Shown: positions 45,706 through 55,013, counted from the first letter of the stretch. The stretch is 64,000 bases of DNA from Vibrio coralliirubri (GCF_024347375.1 NZ_AP025471.1:1996852-2060851), one strand, 5' to 3'. Made by a program: numbers and translations. Notes: a model not told the origin generated them from the sequence alone.

Positions 45706-45763
45706 GCCCTATCTGCTGTTCTCCGCTACTTAATCACCTAGCGATAGAACAGTGAGATAGGGC
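45706..45763 (+). other. Long intercistronic hairpin between tauK and tauL
   Basis: GCCCTATCTGCTGTTCT (45706-45722) pairs with AGAACAGTGAGATAGGGC (45746-45763), 16 base pairs with a small internal loop. No T tract follows. It would leave the binding-protein mRNA more abundant than the membrane-subunit mRNA. Confidence 0.75.
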
Positions 45764-45858
45764 ATTTACATGGCTTTACTCGTTGATCTGTTCTGTACCT
45801 GATCTTTTTAGGACCGTGAGCGACTGGTTGTCATGTGGAAATCAACATTGGAGGTTAT

Positions 45859-46401
45859 ATGTCAGTCGCTAAAACAATAAAAAAGCACCTAAACAACATT
45901 GAGGAATATACCTGTTGTCTGCTGCTCGCAAGCTTTGTCCTATTGCTGTTCACACAAATCATTACTCGTCAGTTCTTTGATTACTCCATACCTTGGGGTG
46001 ATGAAGTGGCCACTTACATGTTCGTTTGGTTTGCTTACTTGGGAGCTGTTGTAGCGGCCAAAATGTCGGCTCATAACCGAGTGAGCTTTCACTTCAAATT
46101 CTTTCCGCCAATCGTGCAAACCGTTAGCGAAACCATTGCTGACTTCTTATGGCTCTGCTTCAACGGTTACTTTGTTTACCTCAGTTACGACTTCGTGTTT
46201 AACAAAATGAACCTGTTTTGGAAATCTCAAACCACAGGCATCCCGATGAAGTATTTCTACATGATTTTACCTATCGCGTTTTCCCTAATGATGATTCGAA
46301 TTATCTGGAACAACTACGAGCGTTTATTCAAAGGCGCAACCAACGAAGATCCAGAAGTCAAAGAGCTGCGAAAAATGACGGCACAAAAGTCAGCGCAGTA
46401 G
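45859..46401 (+). CDS. tauL: TRAP transporter small membrane subunit (TauL-like, DctQ)
   Basis: The start is taken at the ATG at 45859 (GGAGG 5 nt upstream) rather than 24 bases earlier. The 180-residue DctQ-type protein has four membrane helices; the conserved FVWFAYLGAVVAAKMSAHNRV stretch follows helix 2. It links the binding protein to the large DctM subunit. Confidence 0.9.
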   Translation: MSVAKTIKKHLNNIEEYTCCLLLASFVLLLFTQIITRQFFDYSIPWGDEVATYMFVWFAYLGAVVAAKMSAHNRVSFHFKFFPPIVQTVSETIADFLWLCFNGYFVYLSYDFVFNKMNLFWKSQTTGIPMKYFYMILPIAFSLMMIRIIWNNYERLFKGATNEDPEVKELRKMTAQKSAQ

Positions 46402-46438
46402 TCATCACAGAGAATAGTCGTAATAGAGAGATGTAATA

Positions 46439-47779
46439 ATGGAATCCTATTTAACTCTAATTTTATTTGGTGGCTTCTTAACCCTGTTAATTCTGGGTGC
46501 ACCAATCACAGTATCACTGGCCGGCGCTTCAATGGCGGCCTATATGTTGCTCGACAAAAATCCCATCGCTTTAGTACAAATTGCGTTTACTTCGGTGGGT
46601 AACTTCCCATTAATGGCGCTGCCAGCCTTTGTTCTTGCTGGCGCGTTAATGGAGGCGGCGGGGATCTCCAAACGTTTGGTGGATATCGCCGAAAGCTTAG
46701 CTGGGCCGGTAACGGGTGGCCTTGGCGCGGCTACGGTTATGGCGTGTCTTTTCTTTGGCGCTATCTCGGGTTCTGGCCCTGCAACAACCGCAGCGGTAGG
46801 CATGCTAATGGTGCCCGCGATGGTTAAGCGTGACTACGATAAGAGCTACGCATCGGCAGTAACGGCCGCCTCCGGTGGCTTGGGCATCATCATTCCGCCA
46901 TCCATACCTTTGGTTATTTTCGGCATTTCTGCGATGGGATTAATGGCACCGCCAGAAGCCATTGCTCAGCATGGGCAGTTTGCTTCTTTGTCTATTCCAA
47001 AGCTGTTTGTTGCTGGGGTTGTGCCGGGTTTCATTATGGCGTCGACGCTAGTGGTCACTAACTATTTCATAGCTAAGCGTGAAGGCTATAAAGGGCTTAC
47101 CGAAACATGGTCGTTTGGTGATGTAAGGCATTACCTGCGTCGCGGTTTATGGTCGATATTAGCGCCATTTCTGATTCTTGGTGGTATCTACAGTGGCATG
47201 TTCACACCAACAGAGTCTGCGGTCGTAGCTATCTTTTACTCTCTGTTCGTGGGTGTGTTTATTCACCGAGAATTGTCGTTCAAAAGCGTGATGAAATCTT
47301 TGTCGACCACCACATGGATCACCGGACGCGTATTGTTAATCCTCTTTGCTGCCACTGTGTTCGGACGCCTGTTGATAGAACAAAAAATCCCAGTTGTTGT
47401 GGCGGAATCGCTACTTAGTTTTACCGACAACATGTACATGGTGTGGGCACTAACGATTACCTTGCTGCTGTTCATCGGCATGTTCATGGAAACCTTGGCG
47501 GCAATCATGATCATTGTGCCAGTGCTACTGCCAATCATGTACATGTTGGGCGCCGATCCTACCCATGTTGGTATCGTGGTGGTGTGTACGCTCTCGATAG
47601 GTTTTGCCACACCACCGCTCGGTGAAAATATCTTTGTCGCCTCGGGGATCGGTGGCTCTACGGTCGAGCAGATCACCGCGAAGATCCATCCCTTTGTACT
47701 TGCATCTGTCGTAGGCGTTTTCGTTATTGCTTTCTTCCCACAAATCACGCTTTGGCTACCGTCCTTAGTCGGCTATTAG
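46439..47779 (+). CDS. tauM: TRAP transporter large membrane subunit (TauM-like, DctM)
   Basis: The 446-residue DctM-type protein has about twelve membrane segments, with the family repeats GAISGSGPATTAAVG, IIIPPSIPLVIFG and GFATPPLGENIFVASGI. It is the Na+-coupled permease. It ends 11 bp before the Cache protein gene, so both are in one transcript. Confidence 0.92.
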   Translation: MESYLTLILFGGFLTLLILGAPITVSLAGASMAAYMLLDKNPIALVQIAFTSVGNFPLMALPAFVLAGALMEAAGISKRLVDIAESLAGPVTGGLGAATVMACLFFGAISGSGPATTAAVGMLMVPAMVKRDYDKSYASAVTAASGGLGIIIPPSIPLVIFGISAMGLMAPPEAIAQHGQFASLSIPKLFVAGVVPGFIMASTLVVTNYFIAKREGYKGLTETWSFGDVRHYLRRGLWSILAPFLILGGIYSGMFTPTESAVVAIFYSLFVGVFIHRELSFKSVMKSLSTTTWITGRVLLILFAATVFGRLLIEQKIPVVVAESLLSFTDNMYMVWALTITLLLFIGMFMETLAAIMIIVPVLLPIMYMLGADPTHVGIVVVCTLSIGFATPPLGENIFVASGIGGSTVEQITAKIHPFVLASVVGVFVIAFFPQITLWLPSLVGY

Positions 47780-47790
47780 GAGACACAACG

Positions 47791-48711
47791 ATGAATCTAT
47801 CCAGAATAATCCTTATTGGCTGCGCCTTGTTTGCTGTGATCAGCGGCATTGGATTGCGTGCCGAGCATTCAGAAGTCGAGAAAGAGATTAAGCCAGTCAA
47901 TGTGCTCGATATCTCTGAGCCACATGTGGTCAGTGACGCTGAAAGGAGAGCCAAAACCTTGTTGGCGAAAGCGGTGGTGCACGTTCAAAAAGAAGGTGAC
48001 GACAGCGTGAAAGACTTCATGAGTGATGCCGAATATATAGACGGTGAGCTCTATGTGTTTGCTCTTGGTATTGATGGCCAATTCCTTGCTAGTGGCGGCT
48101 CTTCTATGGTGCTGGTGGGCGACAGCGTTTTGGATACCCAAGACGTTTACGGCAATCCTTTTTTCCGTGAAATGATCACCAAAGCGGTACACAACGGTTT
48201 TGGTCTGGTGAAGTACCACTGGACCAATCCTACTGATCGAATGGGCGAACCTAAAACCACCTTCTTCGAGCGTGTGGGCGATGTAATCGTGGCGGTGGGG
48301 TATTACCCAGAACGTTCCAGTGCTGCAGAAGCTAAGCGATTATTGGCGAGAGCCATGACCGCAATAGTAGAGTCTGAGCAAGACAGCATTACTGAGTTTA
48401 ATGATACCGAAGGCCGCTTTGTCGAAGGGGACTTGTATGTGTTTGTGATGGATATGAGCTCTGGAAAACTGCTCGCGCATGGCGTGTCTCCTGAACTTGT
48501 TGGGCGTTCACACAACGAAATTCTAAGTCCTGACGATAAGCCGATTCTCACTGAGATGTTAAACCTAGCCAAAGAAAATGGCCGTGGCGTTTACACCTAT
48601 CGATGGTTAAACCCGCTGTCGAGCAAAGTGGAAACTAAGCACACTTACTATCGAGTTATCGACAATAAGTTGGTTGGGGTGGGTTATTACACAAATTCAA
48701 ACAACACGTAA
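47791..48711 (+). CDS. Tandem Cache-domain secreted protein
   Basis: The start is at 47791 (AGGAGA 8 nt upstream). The 306-residue precursor has an N-terminal signal segment (MNLSRIILIGCALFAVISGIGLRA). The mature part is two similar repeats of about 125 residues (about 45-165, 175-300). Each has [ED]G[ED]LYVF near its start, a G-x-x-L-A-[SH]G turn, and a Y-x-W-x-N-P...KxTxx...VGYY end. This is the single-Cache sensory fold seen in chemoreceptors. There is no membrane-bound output domain, so it would be a soluble periplasmic sensor or ligand binder. Its place after tauKLM suggests a sulfonate or amine ligand. Confidence 0.8.
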   Translation: MNLSRIILIGCALFAVISGIGLRAEHSEVEKEIKPVNVLDISEPHVVSDAERRAKTLLAKAVVHVQKEGDDSVKDFMSDAEYIDGELYVFALGIDGQFLASGGSSMVLVGDSVLDTQDVYGNPFFREMITKAVHNGFGLVKYHWTNPTDRMGEPKTTFFERVGDVIVAVGYYPERSSAAEAKRLLARAMTAIVESEQDSITEFNDTEGRFVEGDLYVFVMDMSSGKLLAHGVSPELVGRSHNEILSPDDKPILTEMLNLAKENGRGVYTYRWLNPLSSKVETKHTYYRVIDNKLVGVGYYTNSNNT

Positions 48712-48947
48712 ACGCGTTTCTACGGAACCCTCAACCCAGTTAAATAAAGGGCTGGGGGCTCAAAATGTCGGTTTGTGTAAAAAAGCAATTTAGTAAAATT
48801 CACACTGTGTAATTTTTGTTGTGAAATTGTTTCAAAAATAACAGTAGTATGAAAAACATGGAAACCACACAGTAAAAAACAATTTTGAAAAGGGTCTATT
48901 GGGATGTTTGACCTAAATGAAATTTAAAGCCGTACGAGGGATAGACT

Positions 48948-49520
48948 ATGAATATGCTGACACTAGACAAAACAGAACTTCACAGAAACCATTCAACATT
49001 TATTGCTGAAGCTGTCTTTGCCGTCGAAATGGTGAAAGCAGACAAGCAACTCGAAAAACAAAAAATGGCGAAACAGTTGCTTGATACTCTATTTCCTCTA
49101 GAGACGGGTTCACATGAAGATGTAGTGAGCTACGAGATCGATTACCGACATGTTCAGGTTTACTTCAAAAATGGTGAACATACTGGACTGAAACGCGCTA
49201 AACACTTTGTGGCTTACACAGGTGATAAATCTAAGCCTTCAGCAATCCTATTCCGTGATGAAAGCGGTACACACGTTGAAGTGACAATCGGCGCTCGTAA
49301 AGGCACTGGCCGCCTAGAGTTGGTTGATATTCAAGATATCCAATTAGAGACGTGCACCACGTTTGGTCAAACTGAGGCGAGCCGCTCTTCAGGTATTCGT
49401 CACTGGGTGAGCTTAGTAAAAGGCGATGAAAGTGGCCGCCCGAATGCATCAAGTGAAGACAAAGAGTTCACGGCGAAAAATGGTGAAGACTATAACCTCG
49501 GTTTTTGCTTCGCAATCTAA
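48948..49520 (+). CDS. Orphan malate synthase G domain protein
   Basis: The 190-residue protein lines up with residues about 175-312 of the malate synthase G at 29393-31576. LLDTLFPLETGSHEDVVSY corresponds to [24 protein letters not shown]... to LDNGE..., FVAYTGDKSKPSAILF to [16 protein letters not shown], and SLVKGD to GLMKGD. Thus it is the inserted beta-rich domain alone, without the barrel. The catalytic Arg near 344 of the full enzyme and the later acidic residues are absent, so it cannot make malate. It follows the taurine locus, has its own terminator, and is not a decayed copy: the frame is intact. Function unknown. Confidence 0.85.
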   Translation: MNMLTLDKTELHRNHSTFIAEAVFAVEMVKADKQLEKQKMAKQLLDTLFPLETGSHEDVVSYEIDYRHVQVYFKNGEHTGLKRAKHFVAYTGDKSKPSAILFRDESGTHVEVTIGARKGTGRLELVDIQDIQLETCTTFGQTEASRSSGIRHWVSLVKGDESGRPNASSEDKEFTAKNGEDYNLGFCFAI

Positions 49521-49608
49521 CGAACTATCTTTGAAATGTGCAGTGCTGATCTGTGAGACGCAGCACTGACATTTGAGCACTGATTTCTCTTTTACCTTTG
49601 GTAACTTT

Positions 49609-49634
49609 CCCCGCCCCTATAGCGGGGCTTTTTT
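49609..49634 (+). terminator. Terminator of the orphan malate synthase domain gene
   Basis: CCCCGC and GCGGGG pair around a 7-nt loop, followed by C and six T's. Confidence 0.85.
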
Positions 49635-49844
49635 ATTAGAGCTATAAGTAAATTGGGTGATTATTAAAATTATCTGCAAAAAGTTTGGATGTGATTTTAC
49701 GGTGCGTCATTTTAATTTAAATTGTTGTATTTGAAGGTTTTTATTCTTTTATTTTATTCTGTTTTTATTGGGTTAACTATCACTATCAACGGTAGCTTGG
49801 GTGACTATTGAGCTAAAACTCAGTCAAAATGCTTTGAGCTGTGC

Positions 49845-49850
49845 TATAAT
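49845..49850 (+). promoter_or_regulatory. Extended -10 promoter of the BCCT gene
   Basis: TATAAT preceded by TGC; the -35 region is weak. It predicts a leader of about 150 nt before the BCCT start. Confidence 0.6.
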
Positions 49851-50006
49851 GTGCGCCTTGGGATTGAGCCAGTAAGTCCATTTATCACTAACTATTGTGA
49901 TTTTTATTGCCTTTTATTTAGGCGGTTCGGCGAGCCAATCAAGTAGTAATTGGATACGGAGAGCGTCCTTATATTCGTTGATTCGGATATGCGAACATCA
50001 TAATTT

Positions 50007-51614
50007 ATGAGTTTTAAATCAAAAAAATACAGTATTGATTCTACTGACTATCAAGTTGGTCAAGATAACGTCAGTAAATGGGGCATGGATGTCCATAACA
50101 CAGTCTTCGTAGCCTCAGTAGGCTTATCTCTTCTCTTCATCATCACTCTTCTTGCTCTTCCTCCTGCAGATGCCAAAGCTGCGATTGATTCTATCAAGGG
50201 TGCTGTTTTATCAAAGTTTGACTTCCTCTTTATGTGGGGAGCCAACATCATGTTAGTTTTTGCCGTTATTCTTGCATTCTCACCTTTGGGTAAAGTTCGC
50301 TTAGGTGGCGAAGACGCGACTGCGGACTATTCAATGTCATCTTGGATTGCGATGTTATTCGCAGCAGGTATGGGTATTGGACTTATTTTCTGGGGTGTTG
50401 CAGAGCCAACCGCGTTCTTCTCGAACTGGTTCGGAACGCCACTCGATGCAGAACCTTTCACAGCAGCTGGCCGTGAACTGGCACTTGGTGCGACCGTATT
50501 CCACTGGGGCTTCCATGCTTGGGCTATCTATGGCATGACGGCACTTTGCCTTGCGTATTTTGTTTACAACAAAGGCTTACCGCTATCAATGCGTTCTGTG
50601 TTCTACCCAATTTTGGGTGAGCGAGTATGGGGCAAAACGGGTGATGTGATCGATGTACTAACGGTACTGGTTACTCTGTTTGGTCTTGCGACTTCACTAG
50701 GCTTAGGTGGTACACAAGCAGCAAGTGGTATCAGCCACGTGTTTGGCTTGGATAACAACATCTTTCTTCAGCAATCTATCATCGTTCTGATCATGGGCTT
50801 AGCGATCATCTCTGTACTACGTGGTATGGACGGTGGTGTTAAATTCCTAAGTAACCTGAACATGGTTATTGCGTTTGTATTCCTTGGTCTGATCGCTGTT
50901 CTGAACTTCACAACTGTGCTTGATTCTGTCGCGACTGCTGTGACGGGTTATGCGAAAAACATCATTGCATTGAGCCAAAGCTCTGGCCGTGAAGACACAA
51001 CATGGCTGCATGGCTGGACAGTGTTCTACTGGGCATGGTGGGTTGCGTATGCACCATTCTTCGGTATGTTCGTAGCGCGTATTTCTAAGGGCCGTACGGT
51101 TCGCGAATTCCTACTTTGCGTACTGATTATCCCAACACTGGTAACGTCTGCTTGGATGTCTATCTTTGGTGGCGTGGCTATCGAGCAAGTGATCAGTCAT
51201 GTGGGGCAACTTGGCCTCGACCAAGGCATCACAGACGTGTCTCTAAGCTTGTTCTACATGCTAGACGCTTACCCGTTTGGTAGCATTCTATCAGTTATCG
51301 CTGTAGCACTGATCATCGTGTTCTTCGTTACAACCCTAGACTCGGGTTCTATCGTTATCGATGGCATGACGGCGGGCGGTAAGCTTGAAGTTCCTGTTAA
51401 ACAGAAAGTGGTTTGGGCGGTTATCTCAGGTGCTATCGCAATGGTGATGTTGTGGATTGGTGGTACTCAATCTATCCAAGCACTGCAATCGATCACAATC
51501 ATTGCTGCACTGCCGTTTACGATCATTCTTCTGATTGGTTGTTTCAGCTTGTTGAAAGGCCTACTGACTGAAGTAGACAAAGGACAAACAAGCGTTAGTG
51601 AAACAGCAAAATAA
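50007..51614 (+). CDS. BCCT-family betaine/choline/carnitine transporter
   Basis: The 535-residue protein has twelve membrane helices and the BCCT hallmarks: AAGMGIGLIFWGVAEP near 112-127, WTVFYWAWWVAYAPFFGMFVARISKGRTVREF in two segments near 338-368, and FVTTLDSGSIVIDGM. Aromatic residues (WAWW) form the trimethylammonium-binding box. The family imports glycine betaine, choline, carnitine or DMSP, often as osmoprotectants. A taurine-adjacent role is unproven. No clear SD precedes the ATG. Confidence 0.9.
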   Translation: MSFKSKKYSIDSTDYQVGQDNVSKWGMDVHNTVFVASVGLSLLFIITLLALPPADAKAAIDSIKGAVLSKFDFLFMWGANIMLVFAVILAFSPLGKVRLGGEDATADYSMSSWIAMLFAAGMGIGLIFWGVAEPTAFFSNWFGTPLDAEPFTAAGRELALGATVFHWGFHAWAIYGMTALCLAYFVYNKGLPLSMRSVFYPILGERVWGKTGDVIDVLTVLVTLFGLATSLGLGGTQAASGISHVFGLDNNIFLQQSIIVLIMGLAIISVLRGMDGGVKFLSNLNMVIAFVFLGLIAVLNFTTVLDSVATAVTGYAKNIIALSQSSGREDTTWLHGWTVFYWAWWVAYAPFFGMFVARISKGRTVREFLLCVLIIPTLVTSAWMSIFGGVAIEQVISHVGQLGLDQGITDVSLSLFYMLDAYPFGSILSVIAVALIIVFFVTTLDSGSIVIDGMTAGGKLEVPVKQKVVWAVISGAIAMVMLWIGGTQSIQALQSITIIAALPFTIILLIGCFSLLKGLLTEVDKGQTSVSETAK

Positions 51615-51680
51615 AGTCACTAAGCCGCTGAGTAAGTCATTAGCTAATTAACGACTTATTCCAGAGGAAGCGTTATTTCA

Positions 51681-51716
51681 AAGCTCTCTTGCACCATGTG
51701 TAAGGGAGCTTTTTTA
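51681..51716 (+). terminator. Terminator of the BCCT gene
   Basis: AAGCTCTCTT and AAGGGAGCTT pair (one G-U) around an 11-nt loop and are followed by T's. Confidence 0.8.
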
Positions 51717-51752
51717 TGCTTGAGAAGAAATGACAGGTAAGAGAAAGAGACA

Positions 51753-51794
51753 AAAAAAGAGCCACAAGCGAATCGTCACTTGTGGCTCTTTTTT
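51753..51794. terminator. Bidirectional terminator before the M14 peptidase gene
   Basis: AAAAAAGAGCCACAAG and CTTGTGGCTCTTTTTT pair around a 10-nt loop; it ends the minus-strand peptidase gene whose stop is at 51824. Confidence 0.9.
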
Positions 51795-51823
51795 AGTTTT
51801 AGGGCTTAGTTCTAGGTACTAGC

Positions 51824-52750
51824 TTACGCGTTTAATTCGTGTTGAATTACGTAATCCAAAGCACCGACTACCGCAGCAACTTGAGCGTCATTACACTCTT
51901 CGTCGGTCACTTTGTCGCTGTCTGGGTAAACCTCTGTGGTTGTACCGTACTTACAATCAGTCACACCGCCACATAACCCAAGCTTCTTCATTGGGTAGTT
52001 AATCACACCATGTTGGGTAACTTCAGAACCAATGATCTTGCCGTCTACATCTGCTGGCGCAATATGCGTTACTTTTTCAACTGAAGCAATTACCGCCGCT
52101 TGGAATTCCGGCTGTGGATTTTCTGTATCGCCAACCGTGTAGAAACCGTCTGGGATCATACCTTCGATGTACTCAATGCCATCACGCGCTGCGAGTGCTG
52201 GTCGGAATTCTGTTTCGTCAGAATCCGTCGTTTCATGTAGGTCAACGTGAACTAAGACTTCTGGTAAAGAAGCGACTAATGCACGTAGGCTTGCTGATTC
52301 TTCTGCTGGCGTACCGTCGTAGAAAGAGCGGTTTGGATCGACAGCATTTGGGTTCCAACGGTTGATCACTTCATAACCCCAAGGGCTCACACAAGGCGCA
52401 ACAACAATGTTGAAGTGCGCTGAGTATTGTTCTGCTTGAGTTGCGGCGAACTTGATCGCGCCATGCACACCACTGGTTTCGTAACCGTGAACACCACCTG
52501 TTACAAGGATCGTTGGTTTTGATGCGTCCCAGTTTTTGCTTTTGATTGCAAAAAGCGGGAAGCGAGCTTCATCGTAGCTCAGTGCGCCGTATTGCTCGAT
52601 GTCAAAGCGGTCTGCCAATGCTTGGATTTTTGGCACGACTTCTTGCTGGTATTCACGCTTAACGGTTCTTTGAGCTAACCATGCTTGACGTTCTGCTTCT
52701 TGCCATTTTTGTCCTGGCTCACCAATTGGGTAGGAGTATTCACTTTTCAT
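51824..52750 (-). CDS. M14-family metallocarboxypeptidase/deacylase
   Basis: The 308-residue protein has the zinc set of the M14 family: H and E in GGVHGYETSG near 85-94 and the third His in HVDLHETTDSDE near 168-179. The order HxxE...H, then RNP-type substrate residues (NPNRSF near 140), fits a carboxypeptidase or succinylglutamate-desuccinylase-like enzyme. No signal peptide, so it is probably cytoplasmic. Substrate unknown. Confidence 0.82.
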   Translation of the reverse strand: MKSEYSYPIGEPGQKWQEAERQAWLAQRTVKREYQQEVVPKIQALADRFDIEQYGALSYDEARFPLFAIKSKNWDASKPTILVTGGVHGYETSGVHGAIKFAATQAEQYSAHFNIVVAPCVSPWGYEVINRWNPNAVDPNRSFYDGTPAEESASLRALVASLPEVLVHVDLHETTDSDETEFRPALAARDGIEYIEGMIPDGFYTVGDTENPQPEFQAAVIASVEKVTHIAPADVDGKIIGSEVTQHGVINYPMKKLGLCGGVTDCKYGTTTEVYPDSDKVTDEECNDAQVAAVVGALDYVIQHELNA

Positions 52751-52924
52751 CTATACTTCTTCTTTTATGTTCGCGAAAGATGAAGACAGACTAGTCCTGT
52801 CTAGCAGAGACGGCAATAGAAAACACAACTTGTGACTCTATTTTTTACAGACTCATAACTTTGATGAGTGGATTGATGGTGTTACATTTTATCAATTGTT
52901 TAATCCCTTAAAAGAGACCATAAA

Positions 52925-53830
52925 ATGGCTGGAGCAAGTTTATTAACGCTACTGGATGACATTGTAACCGTGTTGGATGATGTCGCACTGATGCCTAAGG
53001 TCGCAGCGAAAAAAACCGCTGGTGTGTTGGGGGATGATTTAGCGCTGAACGCTCAGCAGGTATCCGGTGTTTCTGCTGAACGAGAAATCCCAGTGGTATG
53101 GGCGGTTGCCAAAGGCTCATTTAAAAACAAGCTGATTTTGGTTCCCGCGGCATTATTGATCAGTGCCTTTATTCCTTGGCTGATCATGCCTTTGCTTTTA
53201 ATTGGTGGTCTGTTTCTTTGTTTTGAAGGTGCCGAGAAAATCTTAGAGAAGCTCTTTCCTCATGCTCATCAAGAGGCTGAAAAGGGAGAGGACACAAGTA
53301 CTGGTGAATCCATAGAGGAATATGAGAAGAGAAAGGTCGCAGGCGCGATTCGTACCGATTTCATATTATCCGCGGAAATCATCGTGATAGCGCTGGGCAC
53401 CGTGACAGGTACAAGTATCCTTACTCAGATTCTTGTTGTGAGTTTGATTGCGATTGTGATGACGATTGGTGTTTATGGTTTAGTAGCGGGGATCGTTAAG
53501 TTGGATGATTTAGGTTTCTATCTGCAACGAACATCGAATGGCAGTGCTATTAAAACCCAATTGGGTAATGGGCTAGTCGCGTTTGCGCCCAAGTTAATGA
53601 AGACGCTTGCTGTGGTCGGCACCGCGGCGATGTTTTTGGTTGGCGGCGGCATTGTGGTGCACAATGTTCCTGCGATTCATCACTTAATTGAGCCGATTAT
53701 TATGGATTTTCGTGGACATACGATAGCGACGGCGGTTGTTCCAACTCTACTGAACGGTGTTATTGGTGTCTTAGCTGGACTGATCGTCGTTGCTGTTTGG
53801 ACTGTGATTGGAAAAATTCGCGGTAAGTAA
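52925..53830 (+). CDS. yedI: DUF808 (YedI-like) membrane protein
   Basis: The 301-residue protein matches the DUF808/YedI family: MAGASLLTLLDDIVTVLDDVA start, KGSFKNKLILVPAALLISA and CFEGAEKILEKL, with about six membrane helices and a short acidic loop near 125-135. Function unknown; possible transporter-like inner-membrane protein. A terminator follows at 53875. Confidence 0.88.
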   Translation: MAGASLLTLLDDIVTVLDDVALMPKVAAKKTAGVLGDDLALNAQQVSGVSAEREIPVVWAVAKGSFKNKLILVPAALLISAFIPWLIMPLLLIGGLFLCFEGAEKILEKLFPHAHQEAEKGEDTSTGESIEEYEKRKVAGAIRTDFILSAEIIVIALGTVTGTSILTQILVVSLIAIVMTIGVYGLVAGIVKLDDLGFYLQRTSNGSAIKTQLGNGLVAFAPKLMKTLAVVGTAAMFLVGGGIVVHNVPAIHHLIEPIIMDFRGHTIATAVVPTLLNGVIGVLAGLIVVAVWTVIGKIRGK

Positions 53831-53874
53831 TCGGCGCATTATTGATTTTAATAAAACCCTCTTTCCACGAAACG

Positions 53875-53911
53875 AAAAAGGGGCACCATAATCATTATGA
53901 TGCCCCTTTTA
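53875..53911. terminator. Bidirectional terminator between yedI-like gene and pyrC
   Basis: AAAAAGGGGCA pairs with TGCCCCTTTT and an inner CATAAT/ATTATG stem continues it, giving a long hairpin with A and T runs on both sides. Confidence 0.88.
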
Positions 53912-53984
53912 ATCTAATGGGTCGTGTTTAATTAACACCACGCTCTTATTTTTCAATATGAGCGCTTATTTACCGACTAAGCGT

Positions 53985-55013
53985 TTATTTTACAGACCAA
54001 GCAATCGTCTCGCCGCCACGGATTGGCACAACGATGTCTGAACCGAAAGGCATCGTCTCAGCAACGTTCCACTCTTCTTTAACAAGAGTGATGGTGTCCG
54101 TGTTACGTGGAATACCGTAGAAGTCAGGGCCGTTGTGGCTTGCGAACGCTTCTAGGTTCTCAATCTTACCTTCTAAGTCGAACACTTCTGCGTACAGTTC
54201 AACGGCAGCGTGCGCTGTGTAAGAACCCGCACAACCACATGCTGACTCTTTTGCACCTTTTGCGTGTGGTGCAGAGTCTGTACCCAAGAAGAACTTCTTG
54301 CTGCCGTTCGTTGCAGCTTCGATAAGCGCTAATTGGTGAGTGTTGCGCTTCAGAATTGGAAGGCAGTAGAAGTGTGGCTTAATGCCGCCAACCAACATGT
54401 GGTTGCGGTTGTAAAGTAGGTGGTGAGCGGTGATGGTTGCCGCTACGTTGTCATTCGCGTTCTTAACGAAGTTTGCTGCATCAGCGGTTGTGATGTGCTC
54501 AAGAACAATCTTTAGGTTAGGGAAGTCGTTCACAATCGGTGCTAGCACTGTGTCTAGGAACTGCTTCTCGCGGTCGAAGATATCAACATCGTGAGTGGTA
54601 ACTTCACCATGAACCAGTAGCAACATATCCACTTCTTGCATTGCTTCTAACACGTGGTAAATCTTTTGTGCTGACGTTACACCTGAATCAGAGTTAGTCG
54701 TCGCGCCTGCTGGGTAAAGCTTTGCTGCCACTACTGCACCAGACTCTTTCGCTTTGCGAATTTCTTCAGGTGTTGTGTTGTCTGTTAGGTAAAGTGCCAT
54801 TAGAGGCTGGAATTGCTCGCTTGGCTGCTCTGCCATGATGCGCTCACGGTAAGCTAAAGCCATTTCGGTATCGGTTACCGGTGGGATGGTGTTTGGCATG
54901 ATTAACGCTCGACCATTGTAGCGGCTGATATCGCGCACTGTATCTTTTAATACTTCGCCATCGCGTAGATGAACGTGCCAGTCGTCAGGACGAGTAATCG
55001 TAAGTTGTGTCAT
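53985..55013 (-). CDS. pyrC: Dihydroorotase
   Basis: The 342-residue protein is the class II PyrC of gamma-proteobacteria. Metal ligands are HVHLRDG at 13-19, then [16 protein letters not shown] with the carbamylated Lys, [11 protein letters not shown], and [13 protein letters not shown]. It cyclises carbamoyl aspartate to dihydroorotate in pyrimidine synthesis. It is a single gene, with a terminator shared with the convergent YedI gene. Confidence 0.97.
   Translation of the reverse strand: MTQLTITRPDDWHVHLRDGEVLKDTVRDISRYNGRALIMPNTIPPVTDTEMALAYRERIMAEQPSEQFQPLMALYLTDNTTPEEIRKAKESGAVVAAKLYPAGATTNSDSGVTSAQKIYHVLEAMQEVDMLLLVHGEVTTHDVDIFDREKQFLDTVLAPIVNDFPNLKIVLEHITTADAANFVKNANDNVAATITAHHLLYNRNHMLVGGIKPHFYCLPILKRNTHQLALIEAATNGSKKFFLGTDSAPHAKGAKESACGCAGSYTAHAAVELYAEVFDLEGKIENLEAFASHNGPDFYGIPRNTDTITLVKEEWNVAETMPFGSDIVVPIRGGETIAWSVK

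Larger units (their letters stand above)
49521..50006. other. Intergenic region with terminator and BCCT promoter/leader
   Basis: No gene. CCCCGC/GCGGGG at 49609-49627 with T's is a terminator for the orphan malate synthase domain gene. An extended -10 (TGC TATAAT, hexamer at 49845-49850) would start a transcript with a 150-nt leader before the BCCT ATG, where no good SD is visible. Confidence 0.6.

Noticed and set aside
48948..49520. Functional second malate synthase
   Set aside because: It lacks the barrel and catalytic residues; only the inserted domain is present.
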